Shown: in pieces, positions 14,253-21,386 of the stretch
Numbering within the stretch: the stretch's first letter is position 1
Layout of the letters: each line of letters begins with the position of its first letter
DNA from: Myxococcales bacterium UBA5297
GTDB taxonomy: Bacteria > Myxococcota > Myxococcia > Myxococcales > UBA5297
Length of the DNA: 22,917 nucleotides
Direction of reading: 5' to 3'
NCBI GenBank assembly: GCA_002408385.1
Contig: DHSB01000104.1
Span: 17,025 to 39,941, forward strand
Position numbers and translations under genes: made by a program
The notes under the pieces: generated by a model
What the model saw: the letters and a program-made list of their open reading frames with translations, nothing else
Database searches by the model: none
What the model was told of the DNA's origin: nothing

Positions 14253-15122
14253 ATGACGACCCTCTCGACCCTCGAAGCCTACGACCTCATCAAGTTCTCC
14301 GAGCAGTTCCTCGAGCGGCTCACGGCGGCGCAGAGCTCGCTGGCGCAGAGGCGCGGCCTGAAGGCGGAGAAGGACTGGATGGCCACGGCCCACGAGCTGG
14401 TGACGGCGGCGCGGGCACCGACGCAGGGACTGCTCGAGCGCGCCCGCGAGTTGCCCGAGCTCGAGGAGGTGCGCGACGACTACGTCGGCGACTTCCAAAA
14501 TTCTTGGGTCGACGCCCTCGAGCGGCTGCTCGCGGGCATCACCTTCCACTGCGGCAGCCGCAACCCGGTGATCGAGGCGCTCTACCCGCACCAGAAGCTG
14601 CCCCTGTTGCGCCGCTGCGGCTTCGAGGTGGCCGAGGAGTTCTCGCGCGAGTTCGACAGGCGCCTCAAGGGCTCCTACGTCTCCCGTCAGTTCGCGCAGC
14701 CCGACTTCGCCTTCATCCTGCCGGCCGTCGAGCAGGTCGGCGCGGCCTGGCAGAAGCTGCTCTCGGCGTTCGGCGGCGGCGAGCCGATGGCCGAGGAGCT
14801 GGCCATCGAGATCCGCAAGGAGCTGGTCGGGGCCGGCAAGCGGCTCGACCTGGCGCTGCTGCAGGCGCGGCTGCTCGCCGAGGCGGCGCTCGCGCCGGTC
14901 AACGGCGGGTTCGAGGCCTCGGGGCTCGGGCTCAAGCCGAAGAAGCGCAAGCCGAAGGCCGCTGCGGTGTCGGTCGTCGAGCCGGGCTCGCCGCAGGAGC
15001 CCGAAGCGGCTCCGGCCCAGGCCGGACAAGAGGCCCCCGCGGCTGCCGAGGCCGCGCCCGAGGCGAAGGCGGCCAGGGCGCCGCGCAAGAAGAAGGACAA
15101 GCCCGCCGAGGCGGGCGCCTAG
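14253..15122 (+). CDS. unknown helical protein with Lys/Ala/Pro-rich tail
   Basis: 289 residues from ATG 14253; no strong Shine-Dalgarno is seen, only a purine-poor GACAGGACTCGG upstream. Residues 1-225 are predicted almost wholly helical, with charged and Leu-rich stretches (LIKFSEQFLERL, LPELEEVRDDYVGDFQN) and a central HCGSRNPVIEALYPHQKLP segment that may be the conserved core. Residues about 227-289 are low-complexity: KPKKRKPK, then Pro/Glu/Ala, then APRKKKDK, resembling histone-H1-like or RNA-binding tails. No signal peptide or transmembrane helix. I do not recognise the family. A role as a nucleoid-associated or scaffold protein is possible from the basic tail alone. The gene appears monocistronic and ends before a strong hairpin. 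Confidence 0.75.
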   Translation: MTTLSTLEAYDLIKFSEQFLERLTAAQSSLAQRRGLKAEKDWMATAHELVTAARAPTQGLLERARELPELEEVRDDYVGDFQNSWVDALERLLAGITFHCGSRNPVIEALYPHQKLPLLRRCGFEVAEEFSREFDRRLKGSYVSRQFAQPDFAFILPAVEQVGAAWQKLLSAFGGGEPMAEELAIEIRKELVGAGKRLDLALLQARLLAEAALAPVNGGFEASGLGLKPKKRKPKAAAVSVVEPGSPQEPEAAPAQAGQEAPAAAEAAPEAKAARAPRKKKDKPAEAGA

Positions 15123-15200
15123 CCTGACTCGGAGCCGGACGGGAGGCGCCGTCTGCCTCTCATCGGCCGCTTCCGACCAGCCTTACCTCTCCCCTAAATC

Positions 15201-15230
15201 CCCTCTTCCCGCGCAAGCGCGGGAGGGGGG
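15201..15230. terminator. strong hairpin between convergent genes
   Basis: CCCGCGC-AA-GCGCGGG forms a perfect 7-bp stem that extends to about 14 bp with CCCTCTT pairing to AGGGGGG, including wobble pairs. It lies between the plus gene ending at 15122 and the minus gene ending at 15362, so it could block transcription in both directions. No long T-run follows, and the sequence resembles dispersed CCCTCTCCCG...CGGGAGAGGG palindromes of GC-rich genomes, so it may be a repeat used as a stop. Confidence 0.5.
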
Positions 15231-15361
15231 ACTTTCACTTGCTCGCGCGCGGTGCGGTGCATCGGCAATTCGCTGTCCGTTCATGGGACACGGCCGGCCA
15301 AGAGCCTGGTGCGATGCTCGAGCCGAACGGTTGTCGCTCGAAGGCTTCTTCGACAGCTCTC

Positions 15362-16453
15362 TCAGCTCATCGCCGCCGAACCGATCTCGGGGTGCGCCTT
15401 CATGAACTCGACGAGCCGCGGCAGGTAGTCGCGCAGCCCTGGGCAGTGGATGCCGCTGCCCTCGAGGCCCACGAGCGTGTTCTCGCAGGTGTAGCGGGTA
15501 GGCAGGGTCAGGTAATCGAGCGTCTCGGGCGGGATCTGGAGCGCCCGCGCGATTGCCGGGGTGCGCCTCAGCGCGGCGCGGGCGAGGCCGGCGGGCAGCC
15601 GCAGCTTGAAGAGGCGCTTGCCGAGCGCCTCCCCGGCCGCGTCCATCACCTCGTCCATGGTGAGGGGATTGGGGTCGCAGAGCTGGAAGACCTGGCCGCG
15701 GGTCGACTCGAGCCCCGCGAGGTGGGCGATGGCGTTGACGACGTAGTCGCTGGGAACGAGGTTGAACTGCGAGCGGCCCGGGGCGCCGACCTTCGGCACG
15801 AGCGCGAGGCGGCCCTGGCGGGCGATCAAGCGAAACAGGTAGTACGGGCCGTCGTACTTCTGCGTCGAGCCGACGGTGCTGTCGCCGACGACGATGGCCG
15901 GCCGGTAGACGGTGACCGGCACCCCGTCGCGCAGGCGCCGCTGCACCTCGAGCTCGGCGAGGAACTTGGTCTCCTCGTAGTAGTTCTGGAAGGACTGGCC
16001 CTTCTCGAGATCGCGCTCGGAGAAGACCCCGTCGTACCGGCCGCTGACGTAGCAGGTGCTCACGTACTGAAAGCGCCTCAGGCCAGGACAGGCCGCCGCG
16101 AAGTCGAGCAGGTGGCGCGTGCCGTCGAGGTTGACCCGCATCGCCGGCTCGCGGCGGACGGCAAGGTCGTAGATGGCCGCGAGGTGGAAGATCTCCACTA
16201 CCTCGCGCTTCAACTCGCTCGCCTCGCCGAGCCCGAGGTCGGGGCGGGTGATGTCGCCCTCGACGAGGTGGATGCGATCGGCGAGCGACGGGATCGCCCG
16301 CCGCAGCTCGCCGACCCGCCGCTGGGCGAGCGGCATGAACCTGGCCTGCACGAGGCAGGTCGCGCTCACCTCGTCGGCGTGGCGCTTGAGCGTACGCGGC
16401 AGCAGCGCGCTTCCGAGAAAGCCGGGAAACCCGGTGAAGAAGACGCTCGGCAT
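15362..16453 (-). CDS. NAD(P)-dependent SDR, fatty-acyl-CoA/thioester-reductase-like
   Basis: 363 residues from ATG 16453 (AAGGGGGAG just upstream; a GTG one codon earlier is the alternative). The extended-SDR Rossmann fold starts at once with T7-G-F-P-G-F-L-G14. The GDITRPDLGL and HLAAIYDL segments follow, and the catalytic YxxxK is Y159-E-E-T-K163, preceded by VSTCYVSGRY. The order and the later 'YRPAIVVGDS' and 'FNLVPSDYVVNAI' segments match the NAD_binding_4 (male-sterility/acyl-CoA-reductase, thioester reductase R-domain) branch. Relatives reduce acyl-CoA or carrier-bound acyl groups to aldehyde or alcohol, though many are uncharacterised. It starts 27 bp after the stop of the aldehyde dehydrogenase gene, so the two form an operon. 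Confidence 0.82.
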   Translation of the reverse strand: MPSVFFTGFPGFLGSALLPRTLKRHADEVSATCLVQARFMPLAQRRVGELRRAIPSLADRIHLVEGDITRPDLGLGEASELKREVVEIFHLAAIYDLAVRREPAMRVNLDGTRHLLDFAAACPGLRRFQYVSTCYVSGRYDGVFSERDLEKGQSFQNYYEETKFLAELEVQRRLRDGVPVTVYRPAIVVGDSTVGSTQKYDGPYYLFRLIARQGRLALVPKVGAPGRSQFNLVPSDYVVNAIAHLAGLESTRGQVFQLCDPNPLTMDEVMDAAGEALGKRLFKLRLPAGLARAALRRTPAIARALQIPPETLDYLTLPTRYTCENTLVGLEGSGIHCPGLRDYLPRLVEFMKAHPEIGSAAMS

Positions 16454-16480
16454 CACTCCCCCTTTGTTTCCGGGCTGGCG

Positions 16481-18070
16481 CTAACGCAGCCCGGGGACGC
16501 GGCGCACCACCTTGAGCGCCCGGCTCAGCGAGCGACGGTACTTCTCCTCGCTGACCCCGGTGGGCGCGGTCAGAGGCACCAGACGCTGCACCGCTATCGT
16601 CTGGGCCTCGGTGTACTTGAGCAGGCCCTCGGCGCCGTGGCGCCGGCCGAGCCCCGAGTCCTTGAAGCCGCCTATCGGCGCGTCCACCGACGCCCAGGCC
16701 GCCGCGTAGGCCTCGTTGACGTTGACCATCCCCGACTCGAGCCGCCGGGCGAGCTCGACGCCCCGGTCGGCGTCGCCCGTCCAGACGCTCGCGTTGAGCC
16801 CGTAGCGGGTCGCGTTGGCCCGCCGGACGGCTTCGTCGAGCGTGTCGAAGCGGTAGACGGAGACCACCGGCCCGAAGGTCTCCTCGCAGGAGACCGCGGC
16901 CTTCTCGGTGACGCCGAGCAGGATGGTCGGCTCGTAGAAGTAGGGGCCCAGGTCGGGCCGCGGGCGGCCGCCGGCGGCGAGGGTCGCGCCGTGGGCGAGC
17001 GCCTCGCCGACGTGCCCGGCGACCTTGTCGAGCTGAGCCTTGCCCACCAGGCTGCCGATCTCGACGTCCCAGTCGAACGAGGCGCCCAGCTTGAGCGCCC
17101 GGGTCTTCTCGACGAAGCGGGAGACGAAGCGGTCGAAGACCGCGCGCTGGACGTAGATCCGTTCGATCGACACGCAGAGCTGGCCCGCGTTGGCGAAGCA
17201 GCCGCGCACCGCGCCGTCGGCCGCCGCGTCGAGGTCGGCGTCCTCGAGGACGATCATCGGGTTCTTGCCGCCCAGCTCGAGCGAGCAGCCGATGAGCCTC
17301 TCTCCGGCCTGCCGTGCGATGAGTCGTCCGGTCGCAGTGCTGCCGGTGAAGCAGATGAAGTCGACCCCCTCGATCAGCGGCGCGCCGAGCTCCCGGCCCT
17401 TGCCGGTGAGCACGTGGAACAGGCCCGGCGGCAGACCCGCCTCGTCGAGCAGGCGGGCGGCCATCAGCGCGGTGAGCGGGGTCTGTCGGTCGGGCTTGAG
17501 CACCACCGCGTTGCCGGCGAGCAACGCGGGCAGCGCGTCGGTGACCGCGAGGCTGAGCGGATAGTTCCAGGGAGCGATGAACCCGACGACCCCCAGAGCC
17601 GAGCGGTGCTCCCAGGCCGCGGTGAACCCGGGCAGGGCGCCTTGGCGCCGCCTTGGGGCGAGCAGGCCCGGGCCGTGGTGCGCGTAGTAGCGGGCGACGA
17701 TGGCGGTGTCGGTGATCTCCTCGAAGGCGTGCTTGCGCGACTTGCCCGTCTCGAGCTGGATCGCGTCGAGAAGCTCGTCCTGGCGCTCGAGCACCAGGTC
17801 GTGGAAGCGCAGCAGCCCCCGCGCGCGCTTGTCGACGCTGCGCCGGGACCACTCGGCCTGCGCCTCGCGCGCCTCGCGCAGCGCCTCCTCGAGGTCCTCG
17901 GCGGTGCACAGCGGCACCTCGTGGATAGGCTCGGCGGTGAACGGAGCGTGCAGCGGGGCGGTCGGGTGGGCCGGGCCGGTCAGCGTAATGCGGCTGAGCA
18001 GCCGCTCGATGGCGTCCTTGGGGATCTGGCCGGCGACGCTGCGGGCAGGCTCGTGCGTGTTGTCGGTCAT
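16481..18070 (-). CDS. aldehyde dehydrogenase, succinate-semialdehyde dehydrogenase (GabD2-like) type
   Basis: 529 residues, ATG 18070 with GAAGG upstream on the minus strand; the longer open frame would cross the promoter. The NAD-linked aldehyde dehydrogenase motifs are all present: APWNYP with N169, LKPD with K192, FTGSTATG (241-248), ELGGKN with general base E265, and the catalytic C299 in GQLCVSIER. The GQxCxSIERIYV form and the sequence around it resemble the actinobacterial GabD2 branch of succinic semialdehyde dehydrogenases. The C-terminal about 50 residues (VSEEKYRRSLSRALKVVRR) extend beyond the core and may contact a membrane or a partner. The neighbouring reductase suggests aldehydes from acyl groups as an alternative to succinate semialdehyde; substrate is uncertain. 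Confidence 0.88.
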   Translation of the reverse strand: MTDNTHEPARSVAGQIPKDAIERLLSRITLTGPAHPTAPLHAPFTAEPIHEVPLCTAEDLEEALREAREAQAEWSRRSVDKRARGLLRFHDLVLERQDELLDAIQLETGKSRKHAFEEITDTAIVARYYAHHGPGLLAPRRRQGALPGFTAAWEHRSALGVVGFIAPWNYPLSLAVTDALPALLAGNAVVLKPDRQTPLTALMAARLLDEAGLPPGLFHVLTGKGRELGAPLIEGVDFICFTGSTATGRLIARQAGERLIGCSLELGGKNPMIVLEDADLDAAADGAVRGCFANAGQLCVSIERIYVQRAVFDRFVSRFVEKTRALKLGASFDWDVEIGSLVGKAQLDKVAGHVGEALAHGATLAAGGRPRPDLGPYFYEPTILLGVTEKAAVSCEETFGPVVSVYRFDTLDEAVRRANATRYGLNASVWTGDADRGVELARRLESGMVNVNEAYAAAWASVDAPIGGFKDSGLGRRHGAEGLLKYTEAQTIAVQRLVPLTAPTGVSEEKYRRSLSRALKVVRRVPGLR

Positions 18071-18100
18071 GTCGCCTTCGTCGGGGTGGGTCGGCCGCCT

Positions 18101-18129
18101 AGTATCCGGGCGGTCGAGGGGGTCGTCAA
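18101..18129 (-). promoter_or_regulatory. sigma70-like promoter of the aldehyde dehydrogenase/SDR operon
   Basis: On the minus strand: TTGACG (18124-18129), 17-bp spacer, GATACT (18101-18106), about 30 bp before the ATG at 18070. This is the best consensus promoter in the window. Confidence 0.6.
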
Positions 18130-18143
18130 TCGAGGCGGGCAGC

Positions 18144-18187
18144 CGCCGTTTGCCCCGTCGGCGCGCTCGGAATCCGGGCAAACGGCG
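18144..18187. promoter_or_regulatory. perfect 12-bp inverted repeat, candidate shared operator
   Basis: CGCCGTTTGCCC (18144-18155) and GGGCAAACGGCG (18176-18187) are exact reverse complements 20 bp apart. The arm centres are 32 bp apart, about three helical turns, so a dimer or tetramer would meet them on one face. The outer edges lie 14 bp from the minus-strand -35 (18129) and 13 bp from the plus-strand -35 (18201), almost symmetric between the two promoters. Confidence 0.6.
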
Positions 18188-18200
18188 CAGGCTATTCCGC

Positions 18201-18230
18201 TTGTGAGCTTTGGGTCGCAGGGCCTATCCT
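18201..18230 (+). promoter_or_regulatory. sigma70-like promoter of the PepF-like gene
   Basis: TTGTGA (18201-18206), 18-bp spacer, TATCCT (18225-18230). The start codon follows about 114 bp further on, so the transcript would carry a leader of roughly 105 bases. Confidence 0.5.
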
Positions 18231-18344
18231 GTCGCGGATTTAACGCCCCGGCCCCGGCGCTCCCGGCAGGCAGGCGGCCCCCGGAAGAGCGCCCGCTCCG
18301 ACGGTGCGAAAGAAAGACAACCAACGACAAGGGAGGCGAACCCT

Positions 18345-20273
18345 ATGACCAAGACCCTGCTTTCGGTCGCTGCGCTCCTCGCGCTCGGCTGCACCGCCCA
18401 CGCCGGCCCCAAGAGCGCGCCAATAGCCTTCGTGCCCGATGCCAACGTCGAGCGCTCGCAGATCCCCGAGCTGTACAAGTGGAAGCTCGCCCCGATGTTC
18501 GTCGACGACGCGGCGTTCGAGACCACGCTTTCCGCGGTCGGCGCCGAGCTCGAGAAGATCGCCGCCTACAAGGGCAAGCTCGCCGAGCCCGCCGAGCTGC
18601 GCGCCTGTCTCGACCAATATTTCCAGACCCGGCTCGCGGTGAACAAGATGACGCTCTACGCGCAGATGCGCCGGGTCAGCGACCTGAAGAACACCGGGTT
18701 GCAGGCGATGGAGTCGAAGGCGCTCAAGGCCTTCCAGGACTTCATGGCCGCCAGCTCCTTCATCCGCCAGGAGGTGCTCGCGCTCGACGAGGCCGCGGTC
18801 CAGGCCGCGTACGCGAAGGAGCCCAAGCTCGCCGAGTACAAGCCCTACCTGTCGGAGATGCTGCGGCGCCGCTCGCGCGTGCTCGATGAGCAGACCGAGC
18901 GGGTGCTCTCGCTCGCTGGCGACAACCTCTGGGCCGAGATCGACCTGAACGAGATCCCCTCGGACCACGAGAAGACCTTCGACGCCCTGCTCGCCGACAT
19001 GCCGCTGCCGACCATCACCGACGAGAGCGGCAAGCAGGTCCAGCTCACCCTGTCGAACTTCCCGAAGTACCGCGGCTCGACCGACAGGAACGTGCGGCGC
19101 GAGGCGGTCGAGAAGCTCTTCTCGACGCTGCGCCAGTACGAGCACGTCTTCGCCGCCACGCTCTCGGGCCAGGTCAACTTCAACGTCTTTCTCGCCCGCT
19201 CGCGCGGCTACGCCACGGCGCTGCACGCGTACATGGACAAGGACAACATCGACACCGCGGTCTACCACTCGCTCATCAAGGCGGTGAACGAGAACCTCGC
19301 CCCGCTGCACCGCTACGTGAAGCTGCGCAAGCAGGTGATGGGCCTCGACGAGCTGCACCTCTACGACCTGTACACGCCGATGGTCGCCAGCGTGCAGATG
19401 AAGTTCCCGTACCCCGAGGCCCAGAAGGTGCTGCTCGCCGCGCTCGAGCCGCTCGGCGACGGCTACCTGAAGACCCTGAAAGTCGGCCTCGACCCGGCGC
19501 AGGGCTGGCTCGACCTCTACCCGCACAAGAACAAGCAGAGCGGCGCCTTCTGCAGCAGCACCTACGGCATTCACCCCTACGTCAAGATGAACTACTTCGA
19601 GGACCTCGGGGACCTCTCGACGCTCGCCCACGAGTACGGCCACGCGCTGCACAGCCACTACGCGATGACGACCCAGCCCTATGTCACCGCGAGCTACTCG
19701 ATGTTCAACGCCGAGATCGCCTCGACCTTCAACGAGAAGCTGCTCTCGGACCACCTCTACAAGACCGCCAAGACCCGCGAGGAGAAGCTCTACGTGCTCA
19801 ACAAGCTCGTCGAGTCGATCCGCACGACCATCTACCGGCAGGCGCTCTTCGCCGAGTTCGAGCTCGCCGCGCACACCGCGGCCGAGCAGGGCACGCCGCT
19901 GACCGCCGAGCTGCTCAACAGCACCTACGCCGACCTGGTGCGCCGCTACTACGGCCCGGACTTCACGGTGGGCGAGAACGACGGCATCGAGTGGGCCTAC
20001 GTGCCGCACTTCTACTACAAGTACTACATGTACTCCTACGCGACCGGCCTCTCCTCGGGCATCGCCCTGGCCGAGAAGGTGCAGACCGGCGGCAAGAAGG
20101 CGCGCGAGGCCTACCTCGGCATGCTCAAGGCCGGCTCGTCCAAGCCGCCGGTCGAGTTGCTCAAGGACGCGGGGGTCGATTTGACCAAGCCCGAGGCCAT
20201 CGAGGCCGCCGCGCGGCTGATGGATCGCACCCTGGCGGAGATGGAGAAGCTGCTCGCCCAGGGCAAGAAGTAG
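18345..20273 (+). CDS. exported M3-family oligoendopeptidase (PepF-like)
   Basis: 642 residues, ATG 18345 with AAGGGAGG at 18329-18336. Residues 1-20 look like a Sec signal peptide: MTKT, then a hydrophobic run, then TAHA before GPK. A Cys at 16 gives a weak lipobox (A-L-G-C), so a lipoprotein is possible. The zinc-metallopeptidase motif is H429-E-Y-G-H433 and the third ligand is probably E457 in FNAEIASTFNE. Residues about 115-185 correspond to the oligopeptidase-F N-terminal domain and 205-620 to the M3 catalytic domain, including GAFCSSTYGIHPYVKMNY. The family cleaves short peptides and is usually cytoplasmic; export suggests digestion of peptides in the periplasm or outside, which is inference. 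It is transcribed divergently from the aldehyde dehydrogenase operon. Confidence 0.92.
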   Translation: MTKTLLSVAALLALGCTAHAGPKSAPIAFVPDANVERSQIPELYKWKLAPMFVDDAAFETTLSAVGAELEKIAAYKGKLAEPAELRACLDQYFQTRLAVNKMTLYAQMRRVSDLKNTGLQAMESKALKAFQDFMAASSFIRQEVLALDEAAVQAAYAKEPKLAEYKPYLSEMLRRRSRVLDEQTERVLSLAGDNLWAEIDLNEIPSDHEKTFDALLADMPLPTITDESGKQVQLTLSNFPKYRGSTDRNVRREAVEKLFSTLRQYEHVFAATLSGQVNFNVFLARSRGYATALHAYMDKDNIDTAVYHSLIKAVNENLAPLHRYVKLRKQVMGLDELHLYDLYTPMVASVQMKFPYPEAQKVLLAALEPLGDGYLKTLKVGLDPAQGWLDLYPHKNKQSGAFCSSTYGIHPYVKMNYFEDLGDLSTLAHEYGHALHSHYAMTTQPYVTASYSMFNAEIASTFNEKLLSDHLYKTAKTREEKLYVLNKLVESIRTTIYRQALFAEFELAAHTAAEQGTPLTAELLNSTYADLVRRYYGPDFTVGENDGIEWAYVPHFYYKYYMYSYATGLSSGIALAEKVQTGGKKAREAYLGMLKAGSSKPPVELLKDAGVDLTKPEAIEAAARLMDRTLAEMEKLLAQGKK

Positions 20274-20291
20274 CGCTGATTGCTGCCTGCC

Positions 20292-20323
20292 GAGCCGGGT
20301 CCGGCGCGCGCCGGAGCCGGCTC
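20292..20323. repeat. 32-bp near-perfect palindrome between pepF-like and BI-1 genes
   Basis: GAGCCGG-G-TCCGGCGC followed at once by its reverse complement with a single mismatched pair (G-G). It lies 19 bp after the peptidase stop and 25 bp before the next ATG. As RNA it would form a very stable 16-bp hairpin with little loop, but AAAAGG rather than a T-run follows. It may attenuate read-through, protect the upstream mRNA 3' end, or act as a protein-binding site on DNA. Confidence 0.6.
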
Positions 20324-20347
20324 CTCGCGAAGAAAAGGAGAGTGCCG

Positions 20348-21055
20348 ATGGCCTTCGAGAACCCCGTCTCTTTCCAAGGGAGCGCCGGCGATAGCGATGC
20401 CAGCGTCGCCGCGGCCCAGAGCACCTTCATGGCGCGGGTCTACCGCTGGATGTTCGTCGGCCTGGGCGTCACCGGCGCGGTCGCCTGGTACACGGCCAAC
20501 AGCCCGGCGATGCTGCAGGTGGTGATGCCGATGATGATGCCGCTGCTCATCGGCGAGCTCGTGCTGGTCCTCGCCCTCTCCTGGCTCGCGCCGCGGGTGA
20601 GCGGCACGGTCGCGGCGGGGCTGTTCCTCGTCTACGCGGCGGTCAACGGGCTGACCTTCTCGGTCATCTTCCTCGCCTACCAGCTCGGCTCCATCGGCGA
20701 GGTCTTCGTGCTCACCGGCGCGGTCTTCGGCGCGATGAGCCTCTATGCGACGGTGACCAAGAAGGACCTGAGCGGCTGGGGCGCCTTCCTGTTCATGGGC
20801 CTGGTCGGCGTGATCGTCGCGGGCATCTTCAACCTCTTCATCCGCAGCGACATGATGGGCTTCGTGCTCGCGTGCGCGAGCGTGGTGATCTTCGCGGGGC
20901 TGACGGCCTACGACACCCAGAAGCTGCGCCGCTTTCACGCGAGCGCGGGCTACTCCGCCGCGGCCAGCCTGAGCATCGTCGGCGCGTTGATGCTCTACCT
21001 GGACTTCATCAACCTCTTCCTCGCGCTCCTGCGTCTCTTCGGACGCCGGCGCTAG
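20348..21055 (+). CDS. Bax inhibitor-1/YccA family membrane protein
   Basis: 235 residues, ATG 20348 with AAAAGGAG nine bases upstream. A polar N-terminus of about 27 residues is followed by about seven hydrophobic segments (roughly 30-50, 57-80, 84-105, 110-128, 138-158, 166-182 and 205-230). Family-typical features are visible: ARVYRWMFVGLGVTG near the start, GLTFSVIF, and the late 'FAGLTAYDTQKLR' with the Asp that belongs to the pH-sensing diaspartyl region of BI-1 proteins, then LYLDFINLFLALLRLFGRR at the end. Bacterial members include YccA, which modulates the FtsH protease, and calcium-leak channels. It lies on the inner membrane. It follows the peptidase gene by 74 bp and may be co-transcribed with it, subject to the palindrome between. 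Confidence 0.93.
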   Translation: MAFENPVSFQGSAGDSDASVAAAQSTFMARVYRWMFVGLGVTGAVAWYTANSPAMLQVVMPMMMPLLIGELVLVLALSWLAPRVSGTVAAGLFLVYAAVNGLTFSVIFLAYQLGSIGEVFVLTGAVFGAMSLYATVTKKDLSGWGAFLFMGLVGVIVAGIFNLFIRSDMMGFVLACASVVIFAGLTAYDTQKLRRFHASAGYSAAASLSIVGALMLYLDFINLFLALLRLFGRRR

Positions 21056-21386
21056 AGACCTCGGCAGTCGGTGCGGTCGACTCAAAGTTTCGCCCCTCTT
21101 GCACCCGAGCGAGGCGCACCGAAGCCGGGCCTTCGCTCACCCCCGAGCCAAGTCGAGAGGCTCTCAAACTTGCTCGGGCCTATCGGCAGACGCCCTCGGC
21201 GGTTGATGCGAGAGCCCACGTTGGCGGTGCCGGTCGGAGAAGGCAGGCCACGCAGCAGACGCTCGAGGTCGCTGCAAGGCGCTCTCGAGCGCGTCTCGCG
21301 GGTCCCAAGGTGGATCCGCCTCTTCACGGGTTCATGCAGCCGGATTGAGACCAGGCGCCCGAGGGCGCCGTGCCGCGAGGTGACGC
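21056..21386. other. 331-bp intergenic region before corA-like gene
   Basis: I see no gene, array or clear promoter. The GC-rich sequence has CGAGCGAGGCG and GAGGCTCTC-type short complementary stretches but no strong hairpin. The ribosome-binding site of the next gene (GCGAGGTGA) lies at about 21375-21383. In the first 60 bp nothing resembles an intrinsic terminator. Confidence 0.4.

Noticed and set aside
15239..18889. A 1216-codon plus-strand open frame
   Set aside because: It is antisense to the SDR and aldehyde dehydrogenase genes with intact catalytic motifs and crosses two promoters and the inverted-repeat operator; a GC artefact.
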